Source of the DNA: Cronobacter condimenti 1330
GTDB lineage: Bacteria; Pseudomonadota; Gammaproteobacteria; Enterobacterales; Enterobacteriaceae
Assembly (NCBI RefSeq): GCF_001277255.1
Contig: NZ_CP012264.1
Span: forward strand, 2,170,001-2,234,000
DNA: 64,000 nt
Reading direction: 5' to 3'
Shown: positions 43,663 to 51,435 of the stretch, in pieces
Numbering within the stretch: the first letter of the stretch is position 1
How the letters are laid out: every line of letters starts with the position of its first letter
Notes under the pieces: generated by a model
What the model saw: only the letters and a program-made list of their open reading frames with translations
Told to the model about the DNA's origin: nothing
Database searches by the model: none
Translations under genes and position numbers: made by a program

Positions 43663-44163
43663 TTACGCTGCTTTAGACGCTTTGGCGTTGACTGCAGTTT
43701 CTGCAATGGTGGTCAGTTTGCCGTCGGTGGATTTCTCCTCCTCAAGCGTTGCTGCCAGCAGTTTTTTCGCGTCTTTATAGCCTAACTGTTCCGCCAGCGT
43801 GCACAGTGTGCCGTAAGCGGCGATTTCATAATGCTCGACTTTCTGCGCGGCGGCGATAAGGCCAGCGTCGCGTACCGGGCCTTGTTCAATCTCGTCAATG
43901 ACTTCCTGGCCTTCTTCAATCAGCCCTTCCATCGCCACGCATTTGATACGGCGCAGTTTAAGCTCAGGCACGCTTTCTACCACCTGATCGATGCGCTCGA
44001 TCTGGCCCCGGGTTTCCTCAAGGTGAGCGCGGAAGGCGGCGGCCAGTTTCTCATCAGAAGAGGCACGCGCCAGCTTCGGCAGAGCGCGGGTCAGCTGTTT
44101 CTCTGCGCTATAGGTGTCTGAAAGTAAATGTACAAAAAGATCCTGAGCGGTTTTGATCTGCAT
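43663..44163 (-). CDS. yciF: Ferritin-like stress protein YciF (DUF892)
   Basis: Four-helix ferritin-like protein of 166 residues, the same length as E. coli YciF. Glu/His metal-site pairs are visible in LSDTYSAEKQLTRALPKLA, HLEETRGQIERID and AAQKVEHYEIAAYG; the tail is Lys/Ala rich. YciF proteins are stress- and RpoS-linked with unknown enzymatic role. In E. coli it sits in yciGFE at another locus; here it is alone, without yciG or yciE. GAGG precedes the ATG. Confidence 0.92.
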   Translation of the reverse strand: MQIKTAQDLFVHLLSDTYSAEKQLTRALPKLARASSDEKLAAAFRAHLEETRGQIERIDQVVESVPELKLRRIKCVAMEGLIEEGQEVIDEIEQGPVRDAGLIAAAQKVEHYEIAAYGTLCTLAEQLGYKDAKKLLAATLEEEKSTDGKLTTIAETAVNAKASKAA

Positions 44164-44280
44164 CTCTTGCCTCCATTAGGGTTATCAAAAGTAAAGCCCT
44201 TTAAGCCTGGACAAGGATCGCGAAAACAAGCCAGGCGGCAAACGCGAAAAGTGATACAGCATATTCCGAAAACGATACGC

Positions 44281-44305
44281 AAAAAAAAGCCGCTCACGGG
44301 AGCGG
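44281..44305 (-). terminator. Terminator of trg
   Basis: GCCGCTC-(4 nt)-GAGCGGC followed by eight T on the minus strand. Confidence 0.87.
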
Positions 44306-44358
44306 CGAAGGTCAGGCTAAGAGTAGAGCGTTGGGCAGACTGCGCTGCCTTTGATGGA

Positions 44359-46056
44359 TCAGAATGTTTCCCAGTGTTCGCTTTTCGCGAGTGCGGCGCG
44401 CGGTACGACCGGCGCCAGCGGCTGCGCAGCTGATGCCTGCGGTTCGACGTGACGAGTGGCAGAGACGCCGCTTAAGCGGAAGGTGCCTACCGCCTGGGTC
44501 AGTCGTCCGGCCTGCTCTTCGAGCGAAACGGCGGCGGCCGAGGCTTCTTCGACCAGCGAGGCGTTCTGCTGGGTGACGTTATCCATTTCGGCAATGGCCT
44601 GCGCCACCTGCTCAATGCCCTGGCGCTGTTCATCAGACGCAGAAGCGATTTCAAGCATAATGTCAGTAAGACGTTTCACCGCCTCGACAATCCCTTTCAT
44701 CGTATCGCCTGCGTTCACGACTTCACTGGAGCCACGATCGATAAGCGCGACGGACTCACTGATAAGCCCCTCAATCTCTTTGGCTGCCTGGGCGCTGCGG
44801 CTTGCAAGCGTACGCACTTCGCTTGCCACCACCGCAAACCCGCGGCCCTGCTCACCCGCGCGCGCCGCTTCCACCGCGGCGTTCAGTGCAAGGATGTTGG
44901 TCTGGAAGGCGATGCTGTTAATCACCGCAGTGATTTCCGAGATTTTCTTCGAACTGCTGGAAATGTTACCCATGGTGGTCACCACGCCGGAGACAATCTG
45001 TCCGCCGGTGGTGGCTTTTCCGGACGCGTCCTGCGCCAGTTTGCTGGCGTGGTGGGCGTTGTCGGCGTTCTGTTTCACGGTGGCGGTCAGTTGCTCCATG
45101 CTGGCGGCCGTCTGCTCCAGTGCCGCAGCCTGCTGCTCGGTGCGCGAGGAGAGATCGGTATTACCGGCAGAGATTTCACTGGTGCCCTGATAAATCGCCT
45201 GCGCGCCTTCGCGCACAGCGCTGACGGTTTTCACCAGCGCACGCTGCATCATCTGCAAATGCTGGCTGAGGCGGCCAATTTCACTGCGGCCGGTTGCTTC
45301 TTCCGGCAGCGTTAAATCGCCGCTCGCGATAGTTTCAATGCGGGTCGCGGCGTGTTGCAGTGGCACGATAACGACGCGGCGCAGCACCACGAAGGTCAGG
45401 AGCGTCATGACCAGCGCAACGATAAAGGCAGCGACCATCACCATCAGGCTGAAATGGGTGCGGCTGCTGGCGTCGCTGCGAAGCTGTTCCACGCGCTCGT
45501 CCCGGCTGTTCAGGGCTTTCGCCAGCACCTGGTTATACTCGTCGTCAAGCTTACGGGCCGTTTCGTTTTCGTGTTCAATGATCGCTTCAAACATGCCGTT
45601 TTTGGCAAATTTCAGCATCGGCGTAAGCCCGCTGATATAGGCGTCATAGCGGGATTTGAGTTCACTGTCGACGGCCTCTTCCGACGCCGCATGCGACTCG
45701 CGATCCATATACTGTTTAAAGCCTTTGTTAGCCTGCGCTATCGCCTTTTCTGCGTCGGCGATGTTGCGCTTCATCGCATCCATCTCCGCCACACGGCTGG
45801 CGGCACCCGCGTGGATCATATTAATACGCGCCGTGCGAAGCTGGTTGGCGCTATCCGCAAGCCCACTGCGGATCTGAATTTCCTGCGTTACGTTATTAAG
45901 CGCGCTATCGCCCTGCATGAGGAAGTATCCTGCCAGCCCGCCGCAAAGAGCGAACAACACCAGAATCCCTCCCAGAATGACAGAGAACAGCGGGACAAGC
46001 CGAATGTGATGCCAGAAGCTTAGCGCCCCTGAATCACGGGTTGTTGTTTTATTCAT
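44359..46056 (-). CDS. trg: Methyl-accepting chemotaxis protein Trg with C-terminal HWETF
   Basis: Ribose/galactose-type chemoreceptor of 565 residues. TM1 is at about 20-42 (PLFSVILGGILVLFALCGG). The periplasmic four-helix domain follows, then TM2 at about 205-228, HAMP (about 229-282) and the signalling hairpin tip AFQTNILALNAAVEAARAGE. The N-terminus and ligand domain match E. coli Trg (HHIRLVPLF, RINMIHAGAASRVAEMDAMK, FAKNGMFEAIIEHE). Unlike E. coli Trg, it ends in SEHWETF, a pentapeptide like the NWETF tether of Tsr and Tar that recruits CheR and CheB. ATG 46056 is the family start. Downstream of frmA and terminated separately. Confidence 0.93.
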   Translation of the reverse strand: MNKTTTRDSGALSFWHHIRLVPLFSVILGGILVLFALCGGLAGYFLMQGDSALNNVTQEIQIRSGLADSANQLRTARINMIHAGAASRVAEMDAMKRNIADAEKAIAQANKGFKQYMDRESHAASEEAVDSELKSRYDAYISGLTPMLKFAKNGMFEAIIEHENETARKLDDEYNQVLAKALNSRDERVEQLRSDASSRTHFSLMVMVAAFIVALVMTLLTFVVLRRVVIVPLQHAATRIETIASGDLTLPEEATGRSEIGRLSQHLQMMQRALVKTVSAVREGAQAIYQGTSEISAGNTDLSSRTEQQAAALEQTAASMEQLTATVKQNADNAHHASKLAQDASGKATTGGQIVSGVVTTMGNISSSSKKISEITAVINSIAFQTNILALNAAVEAARAGEQGRGFAVVASEVRTLASRSAQAAKEIEGLISESVALIDRGSSEVVNAGDTMKGIVEAVKRLTDIMLEIASASDEQRQGIEQVAQAIAEMDNVTQQNASLVEEASAAAVSLEEQAGRLTQAVGTFRLSGVSATRHVEPQASAAQPLAPVVPRAALAKSEHWETF

Positions 46057-46191
46057 GGCCACGATTTCCCTTTGGGTAAGATGCAAATAAAGTCTTGCCT
46101 TTATGACATCGGCAGATTTGCGTAAACGCTTACCCTAAAAAGCGATACCTGGCTCACAGATTCGAAAAGAAGGACTAAAGTCGGGGGAGAG

Positions 46192-46220
46192 GAAAAACCA
46201 GCGACCGTTAAGCCGCTGGT
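46192..46220 (-). terminator. Terminator of frmA
   Basis: ACCAGCG (46197-46203) pairs with CGCTGGT (46214-46220); on the minus strand it is followed by TTTTT. Confidence 0.82.
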
Positions 46221-46228
46221 AAATAAGG

Positions 46229-47347
46229 TTATTTATCGCCGAAGTGAATAACGGTACGAATCGATTTCCCTTCATGCATCAGGTCAAACGCCTCGTTGAT
46301 CTGCTCAAGCGGCAGACGGTGCGTGATGAAAGGATCGAGGTCAATCTTGCCTGCCATCGCATCTTCCACCATGCCAGGCAACTGGGTGCGCCCTTTCACG
46401 CCACCGAACGCAGAGCCGCGCCAGACGCGGCCTGTGACCAGCTGGAACGGACGCGTTTTGATCTCCTGACCCGCGCCTGCAACACCGATGATAACGCTTT
46501 CACCCCAGCCTTTATGACAGCATTCCAGGGCCGCGCGCATAACGTTGACATTGCCGATGCATTCGAAGCTGAAGTCAACACCGCCATCGGTCATCTCAAC
46601 GATAACGTCCTGAACCGGTTTGTCGTAATCTTTCGGGTTAACGAAATCGGTCGCGCCCATTTCACCGGCGAGTTTGAATTTCTCCGGGTTGGTATCGACC
46701 GCCAGAATACGACCAGCTTTCGCCTGGACCGCGCCCTGAATAACCGCAAGACCAATCCCGCCAAGACCGAACACCGCAACGGTGTCGCCCTCTTTCACTT
46801 TAGCCGTATTGTGTACCGCGCCGATGCCGGTGGTCACGCCACAGCCGAGCAGGCAGACTTTATCAAGCGGCGCCTGCGGGTTTACTTTCGCGAGCGAGAT
46901 TTCAGCTACCACGGTGTATTCACTGAAGGTGCTGGTGCCCATGTAGTGGTAAATCGGCTCGCCGTTGTAGGAGAAACGGGTGGTACCGTCCGGCATCAGG
47001 CCTTTGCCCTGGGTGGCGCGCACCGCCTGGCAGAGGTTCGTTTTGCCAGATTTACAGAACTTACACTCGCCGCACTCTGCGGTATAAAGCGGGATCACAT
47101 GATCGCCCGGCTTCAGGCTGGTGACGCCTTCGCCCACTTCCACGACCACGCCGCCGCCTTCATGGCCTAACACGGCCGGGAATACCCCTTCCGGATCTTC
47201 GCCAGAGAGCGTAAAGGCATCGGTGTGACACACGCCGGTATGAGTAATTTTGACCAACACTTCGCCCTTTTGCGGCGGTGCCACGTCAATTTCAACGATT
47301 TCCAGCGGCTTGCCGGGGCCAAATGCGACTGCTGCACGTGATTTCAT
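46229..47347 (-). CDS. frmA: S-(hydroxymethyl)glutathione dehydrogenase FrmA
   Basis: Class III zinc alcohol dehydrogenase of 372 residues. It oxidises the formaldehyde-glutathione adduct with NAD+, and such enzymes also reduce S-nitrosoglutathione. Catalytic zinc ligands Cys40 and His62 (GHEGGG) and structural zinc cysteines 92, 95, 98 and 106 (CGECKFCKSGKTNLC) are present, as is NAD-binding GLGGIGLAV. It lies 31 bp after frmR in the same operon. The S-formylglutathione hydrolase gene frmB does not follow here; trg does. Confidence 0.95.
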   Translation of the reverse strand: MKSRAAVAFGPGKPLEIVEIDVAPPQKGEVLVKITHTGVCHTDAFTLSGEDPEGVFPAVLGHEGGGVVVEVGEGVTSLKPGDHVIPLYTAECGECKFCKSGKTNLCQAVRATQGKGLMPDGTTRFSYNGEPIYHYMGTSTFSEYTVVAEISLAKVNPQAPLDKVCLLGCGVTTGIGAVHNTAKVKEGDTVAVFGLGGIGLAVIQGAVQAKAGRILAVDTNPEKFKLAGEMGATDFVNPKDYDKPVQDVIVEMTDGGVDFSFECIGNVNVMRAALECCHKGWGESVIIGVAGAGQEIKTRPFQLVTGRVWRGSAFGGVKGRTQLPGMVEDAMAGKIDLDPFITHRLPLEQINEAFDLMHEGKSIRTVIHFGDK

Positions 47348-47378
47348 AATGTCCTTCCGTTTTAATGAGTCGTCGTAG

Positions 47379-47654
47379 TTATTTTAGATAAGCGCGCAAA
47401 AGCTGACCGATTTCTGCCATCTTTTGCGCGCGCTGCTCGGGCGTGGTGTCGCCGCTGACCAGCTCATCTTTTAAGTGAATTTCCACCATCTCGCCCATCA
47501 GGCCGTTGGCAGCGCCGCGCACGGCGGCGATTTGCTGAAGAATGGCGATACACGGTTCGCCCGCCTCCAGCGCGCGCTCCAGCGCCTCCGCCTGTCCGCG
47601 AATGCGGCGCACACGGGTCAGAATGCGTTTTTTGTCCTCAGGAGAATGTGGCAT
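47379..47654 (-). CDS. frmR: Formaldehyde-sensing repressor FrmR (CsoR/RcnR family)
   Basis: All-helical tetrameric repressor of 91 residues. The formaldehyde-reactive residues of FrmR, Pro2, Cys35 and His60, are conserved (MPHSPEDKKR, AGEPCIAIL, MVEIHLKDE). Formaldehyde cross-links Pro2 to Cys35 and releases the protein from DNA. First gene of frmRA; a G-tract operator of the CsoR/RcnR type lies 17 bp upstream. Confidence 0.94.
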   Translation of the reverse strand: MPHSPEDKKRILTRVRRIRGQAEALERALEAGEPCIAILQQIAAVRGAANGLMGEMVEIHLKDELVSGDTTPEQRAQKMAEIGQLLRAYLK

Positions 47655-47670
47655 AGCGTTGGCCTCATTG

Positions 47671-47692
47671 ATACTATAGGGGGGTATGGTAT
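47671..47692. promoter_or_regulatory. FrmR operator
   Basis: ATACTATA, a G6 tract, then TATGGTAT: AT-rich inverted repeats flanking a G tract, the architecture recognised by CsoR/RcnR/FrmR proteins. It is just upstream of frmR. Confidence 0.82.
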
Positions 47693-47767
47693 CACTTTAA
47701 ATACGTTTATGCAGGCATTAATATTCATAAATTTACTGCACACTTATCCGCTCTGGAGGAAGGTACT

Positions 47768-47887
47768 ATGGATACCGAGGACTTTTTACCGCTGCCAAAC
47801 TGCCCCAGAATGTGCGCGCTCCAATCCCTCACACCACCGGTTTATCTGCAAATACGCTTGTTCTCATGTCATTTTCAGCCTGTGTGA
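47768..47887 (+). CDS. Possible 39-residue ORF in the AT-rich scar
   Basis: A short ORF beginning MDTEDFLPLPNCPRMCALQS with GGAGG 8 bp before its ATG. Nothing recognisable; it may be a chance ORF or a gene remnant. It is divergent from frmR. The ribosome site is the only support. Confidence 0.25.
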   Translation: MDTEDFLPLPNCPRMCALQSLTPPVYLQIRLFSCHFQPV

Positions 47888-48179
47888 TCACATCGAAAAT
47901 TCCGTCATCATCTTCTGAAGTCATTCGATCCTTACGGCATCACCCCCCGGGCTTTCCAGGTACTGCGCGTAACCGTCTGTTTTAAATCTAAGAATATTAA
48001 CCAATTGCCGCCTTTATCGAGTATATGGCGCTTGGGTAGATAGACGCTGGCTTTAGCAAGTCAGGACTGAAACATTTAGCAGTACGCCCTCAATGCCAGT
48101 AGAATCGCTTCGCTGGCATTCCCTGCAAATTATTAACAGCAATAATATCTTTATGATCATTGATAAATACTGAAGAGCA
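47888..48179. other. Non-coding part of the AT-rich scar
   Basis: No coherent gene seen. A hairpin AATGCCAG (48092-48099) with CTGGCATT (48113-48120) is the only clear structure. AT-rich composition contrasts with both flanks and suggests decayed acquired DNA. Confidence 0.45.
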
Positions 48180-48308
48180 GTGAACTTATTGACAAATAAA
48201 ATAACTCCTTTTGTTAATCAATTTTGGCGTAAGAAGCCTACTTTAGGTGTAAAAGCATCTGGGCATAAGACGGTTATCATATTCGGCAAGGGTAATAAGA
48301 TGCTCTAA
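48180..48308 (+). CDS. Possible 42-residue hypothetical protein before the effector remnant
   Basis: GTG-initiated ORF (MNLLTNKITPFVNQFWRKKP at its start), a basic small protein with a GAAG-type ribosome site 4 bp upstream. It ends 51 bp before the Tlde1 remnant and could be a fragment of a larger protein of the same cluster. Not recognised. Confidence 0.3.
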   Translation: MNLLTNKITPFVNQFWRKKPTLGVKASGHKTVIIFGKGNKML

Positions 48309-48358
48309 TGCTTTTCATGGAGTCATTGATATTTTTATTAAATAGAAAGGAATGCGTA

Positions 48359-48597
48359 ATGCTTCGTTGTAAATTTTATTTGAATAGCCAGCCGCTTTCA
48401 AACCTGAGCTGCCCTGGCGTCGGCTTTTTTCCGGCCTCTTCAGGCTTCATCCTGCGGGTTATGCAGGAATCAGTAAAGGTTGCATTACCCTGCCTTCAAA
48501 AGATCACTTCATTACATTGCGAAGTGCATTGCTGGCTTCACCACCCGTTATGGTGGGTACCTCGCTTAGGGCCTATGGCGTAATACAGGTATATTAA
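48359..48597 (+). pseudogene. Broken Tlde1-type (DUF2778) type VI secretion effector
   Basis: Remnant of an L,D-transpeptidase-like peptidoglycan effector. The N-terminus is intact in one frame: ATG 48359 with AAAGGA upstream, encoding MLRCKFYLNSQPLSNLSCPG then VGFFPASSG, the typical Tlde1 beginning. At about 48437-48445 the reading passes into another frame, encoding FRLHPAGYAGISKGCITL to the stop at 48595. FRLHP and the HPxG...SxGC catalytic motif (His codon 48448, Cys codon 48481) belong near residues 120-135 of a full protein of about 165 residues. So roughly 80-90 codons are deleted and the frame is lost. The stop TAA overlaps the ATG of the next gene. Confidence 0.82.
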
Positions 48598-48842
48598 TGA
48601 ACATCCTGAAAAACTTACTCATTTGGCATTTTTACACGGCCGTGTATGTCATTATCCTTACGTTTCTTTTCGTCATAATTCCTGAGGAATCACTTTATAA
48701 TCTTATCTACGGCATACAGACAGAAACAGATGCGGTCGCATGGGATAATATTCATATAACAATACTGTTAATTTCCGCCCTCTTCCTGAACAGCCTTGTA
48801 ATTTGTTATTTATCGCGACTACCGTTTGCACGCTTCAAATAA
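48597..48842 (+). CDS. Two-helix membrane protein, candidate Tlde1 immunity protein
   Basis: An 81-residue protein with two hydrophobic helices (about 10-30, WHFYTAVYVIILTFLFVII, and about 52-72, HITILLISALFLNSLVICY) and a short periplasm-sized loop between them (PEESLYNLIYGIQTETDAVA). Its ATG overlaps the stop of the broken effector (TAATG), so it was translationally coupled to it. A small membrane protein directly downstream of a Tlde1 gene is where the immunity protein is expected. The ORF is intact although the effector is not. Function inferred from position only. Confidence 0.55.
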   Translation: MNILKNLLIWHFYTAVYVIILTFLFVIIPEESLYNLIYGIQTETDAVAWDNIHITILLISALFLNSLVICYLSRLPFARFK

Positions 48843-49135
48843 GCGCATTTTTGAATGTTCCATAAGGCAGTCGATAAGGCGGCTTTATCTCTTTGCATTA
48901 CTATTCTCTGCCCGATAGCTGTAAGTGGTTCACATCTATGTTCCTGAACAAAAAATGTTTACCTCTGCCTGTACTACCTCACCTAAATCATCAGCATGAT
49001 ATAGCTCATTGCGGAACCTCTTACAGAAGGTCATCACGGCGCGGTGTAAAAAGCAGGAGGCCTGGGGGCACGAGGCATTTGAAACCGGCGGCGGTAAAAT
49101 TCGACGAAATAATAGAATGATTTCCCTTCGTCAGG
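48843..49135. other. Decayed DNA downstream of the immunity-like gene
   Basis: No convincing gene. A GATAA/TTATC hairpin lies near 48872-48888 and could end the upstream transcript. Frames here (48893-49120, 49009-49326) lack protein-like composition. Confidence 0.4.
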
Positions 49136-49270
49136 ATGAACCGCACGGTAAACGACCAGATGACGCACGCGTTTGGCTTCTGGTATACCCGCGAGGCGCA
49201 GTTTGTACGCTTCGAGCTTCTGCGCGTGCGCAACGCCTGGCCCGTGGATATTACCTGGTTTCGCGACTAA
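49136..49270 (+). pseudogene. 44-codon gene remnant
   Basis: ATG to TAA frame with coding-like composition, MNRTVNDQMTHAFGFWYTRE at the start and RVRNAWPVDITWFRD at the end. It looks like the C-terminal piece of a larger protein. No ribosome site fits it, and the parental family is not recognised. GC-rich, unlike the DNA just upstream. It ends 21 bp before the convergent MHS gene. Confidence 0.35.
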
Positions 49271-49291
49271 CTGCAGGCATGCAGCAAAGTG

Positions 49292-50617
49292 CTAGCGCCG
49301 CAGCGGCAAACCGGCGGTTTCTTTAGCGCGCATGACGGTAATAAAGGTAATCAGCGCCGCGCCCATCACGTAAAACGCGGGCGAGAAGAGATTGCCGGTC
49401 GAGGCGATAAGAAATGCCGAGAACCACGGCGTGATACCGCCAAAAAAGGCCACCGAGAGGTTATACGCCACTGACAAGCCGCCGTAACGTACGCTGGTCG
49501 GGAAGAGTTCTGCCATCGCCGCGCTGCACGCGCCGTCAAACGCGGCGATAAACGCGCCCAGCAGCAGCATCGCCAGCACGGCAGAGAGCATATCGCCGTT
49601 AGCCATCACCATCAGCGCCGGATAGGTAAAAAGGATAAATCCGCCGCACCCTGCCAGCATCAGCGGGCGGCGGCCGAAGCGGTCAGAAAGCCAGCCCATA
49701 AACGGCACCAGCACCGCAATGCCGAACAGGCCGATGGTGGTAATGGCGTAAGCATCAAGCTTGCTGAAATGCATCTGGGTTATCAGGTAGCCTGGCATAA
49801 AGGTTTGCAGCATCCAGTGCCCTACGGCTTTGATAACCACAAACCCCACACAGAACAGCAGCGCGCCGCTGGCGCTTCTAAGCGACGTGCGAAGCGGCGC
49901 GGCCTGCGTCGTGCCTGCTTTCGCCGCTGCCTGAAATTCTGGCGTGTCTTCAAGGTGCGTACGCAGATACAATCCCACCCAGCCAAGCGGCCCGGCAATC
50001 AAAAACGGAATGCGCCAGCCCCAGTCATTCATCGTTGTTTCGCCAAGCCCGGCGGTGAGCAGAAACACCAGCCCGGAGCCTGCCACAAACGCCATAAAGC
50101 CGAAGTTGTCTATCCAGCAGGTGAAATAACCGCGCTTATGCACCGGTGCATATTCGGCAAGGAACGTCGTGGCGCCCGAGGTTTCGCCGCCCGCCGCAAA
50201 GCCCTGCACCAGGCGGGTAAGCACCAGCAGCGCAGGCGCCAGCAGGCCAATCTGATGGTAGGTCGGCAACAACCCCATCACGAAGGTCGCGCCGGAAGTG
50301 AGCAAAATCACCGTCGCCAGTACCCGCTTGCGGCCAATCCGGTCGCCGAGCGAACCGAAATAGAGCCCACCCAGCGGGCGCATCACAAACCCTGCGCCAA
50401 ACACGGCAAAGGAAGAAAGCAGCGCCGCCGCCGGGTCGCCGGTCTGGAAAAACTGCATCCCGATGATGGCTGCAAGCGTCCCGTAGAGCCCGAAATCGAA
50501 CCACTCGACAAAATGGCCGACGCCGGTCGCGAGTAACACCTTGCGTAATTTGCGCGCCAGCTGCGCCTGTTCGTCTGCGTCTGTCCCGGCTACTTCACGT
50601 TGCACTGACCGCGTCAT
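49292..50617 (-). CDS. MHS-family MFS proton symporter
   Basis: A 441-residue, 12-helix metabolite:H+ symporter (MHS family; ProP, KgtP, ShiA relatives). Features: GHFVEWFDFGLYG in helix 1, GSLGDRIGRKRVL between helices 2 and 3, TRLVQGFAAGGETSGATTFL in helix 4, and GWLSDRFGRRPLML in the second half. Unlike ProP, it has no C-terminal coiled coil. Start ATG 50617 has GGGAG upstream. A perfect 12-bp palindrome lies in its promoter. Likely imports a carboxylate; exact substrate unknown. Confidence 0.87.
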   Translation of the reverse strand: MTRSVQREVAGTDADEQAQLARKLRKVLLATGVGHFVEWFDFGLYGTLAAIIGMQFFQTGDPAAALLSSFAVFGAGFVMRPLGGLYFGSLGDRIGRKRVLATVILLTSGATFVMGLLPTYHQIGLLAPALLVLTRLVQGFAAGGETSGATTFLAEYAPVHKRGYFTCWIDNFGFMAFVAGSGLVFLLTAGLGETTMNDWGWRIPFLIAGPLGWVGLYLRTHLEDTPEFQAAAKAGTTQAAPLRTSLRSASGALLFCVGFVVIKAVGHWMLQTFMPGYLITQMHFSKLDAYAITTIGLFGIAVLVPFMGWLSDRFGRRPLMLAGCGGFILFTYPALMVMANGDMLSAVLAMLLLGAFIAAFDGACSAAMAELFPTSVRYGGLSVAYNLSVAFFGGITPWFSAFLIASTGNLFSPAFYVMGAALITFITVMRAKETAGLPLRR

Positions 50618-50674
50618 GATGACTCTCCCGGCTGGCGCGGCGGCTCACCGCGCACGCTGTGTTTCTATAATAGA

Positions 50675-50686
50675 TATAGATCTATA
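50675..50686. promoter_or_regulatory. Palindrome TATAGATCTATA upstream of the MHS gene
   Basis: Perfect 12-bp palindrome 58 bp before the MHS start. It could be an operator overlapping the -10/-35 region. No regulator gene is adjacent. Confidence 0.4.
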
Positions 50687-50787
50687 AGCCGCCTCAGCAA
50701 GACCGCCCACTTTTCGGCGTACAAAATGTGACCGCCGCCGCGCCACCGCGCGTAAAAAGCAGACGCGATCACACTTTCGACGCGGTG

Positions 50788-51330
50788 TTATCCCCGGGAC
50801 GCGTTGCGTTTGCCCGGCATCATGCGCAGTAATGTGTTGTCCTTCCAGAAATAGTGGTGCAGCAGCGCAGCACCCGCATGTAACCCAATCACAAAATAGC
50901 TGAGGTTAGCGATAAACGCGTGGATGGCGCGCAGTTCCATTTCCAGATCTTCATTCGGCTCAGCAGCCACCGGCATGCGGATGCCAAAGGCGAACCATTC
51001 ACCGCCCCCATAATATTTCGCGGTGATACCCAGCACTGGCAGGCCAATAAACATCAGGTAAATGATGAGATGCACCAGATGGGAAAGCCCGATATACATC
51101 GCCCGGGGCTTCGGGACGATAGCCGGTGCCGGATATTTCACGCGAACCACAAGTCGCGCCACCATTAGCACCAGAATGGCGATGCCGCAGCTAAAGTGCG
51201 TCCAGATAAACATTCGCCCGACGCTTCGCGGCACCAGCCCGCGTAATTCCATAGCCGCATAAGCCATCACCACCAGAATAAACACCAGCCAGTGAAGCGT
51301 GATTTGCAACGACGTGTATTTACTGCGCAT
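50788..51330 (-). CDS. cybB: Cytochrome b561 CybB
   Basis: Four-helix di-heme b561 of 180 residues in the inner membrane, known from E. coli as a superoxide:ubiquinone oxidoreductase. Likely heme histidines: His13 (TLHWLVF), His45 (WTHFSCG), and two in the C-terminal half (ELRAIHAFIANLSYFVIGLH, read as RAIHAFIAN and FVIGLHAGAALLHHYF). ATG 51330 with AGGA 8-9 bp upstream matches the E. coli start; a longer frame to 51453 is rejected. Ends HHYFWKDNTLLRMMPGKRN as in the family. Confidence 0.94.
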   Translation of the reverse strand: MRSKYTSLQITLHWLVFILVVMAYAAMELRGLVPRSVGRMFIWTHFSCGIAILVLMVARLVVRVKYPAPAIVPKPRAMYIGLSHLVHLIIYLMFIGLPVLGITAKYYGGGEWFAFGIRMPVAAEPNEDLEMELRAIHAFIANLSYFVIGLHAGAALLHHYFWKDNTLLRMMPGKRNASRG

Positions 51331-51435
51331 AAGACTATCCTGATTAAACGCAACGAAAACACCAGGATAACGGCAGAAGATTAAATATTCATTAGTTTTA
51401 ATACATTCACTCAACAATTGCAGAAAGGAGCGCGC

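Noticed and set aside
48092..48120. Hairpin as a possible integron attC or transposon end
   Set aside because: It has an 8-bp stem only, no conserved core sites, no second copy and no integrase or transposase nearby.
49009..49326. 105-codon frame after the immunity-like gene
   Set aside because: Composition is not protein-like and it is antisense to the end of the MHS gene. A better short coding frame (49136-49270) lies in another phase.
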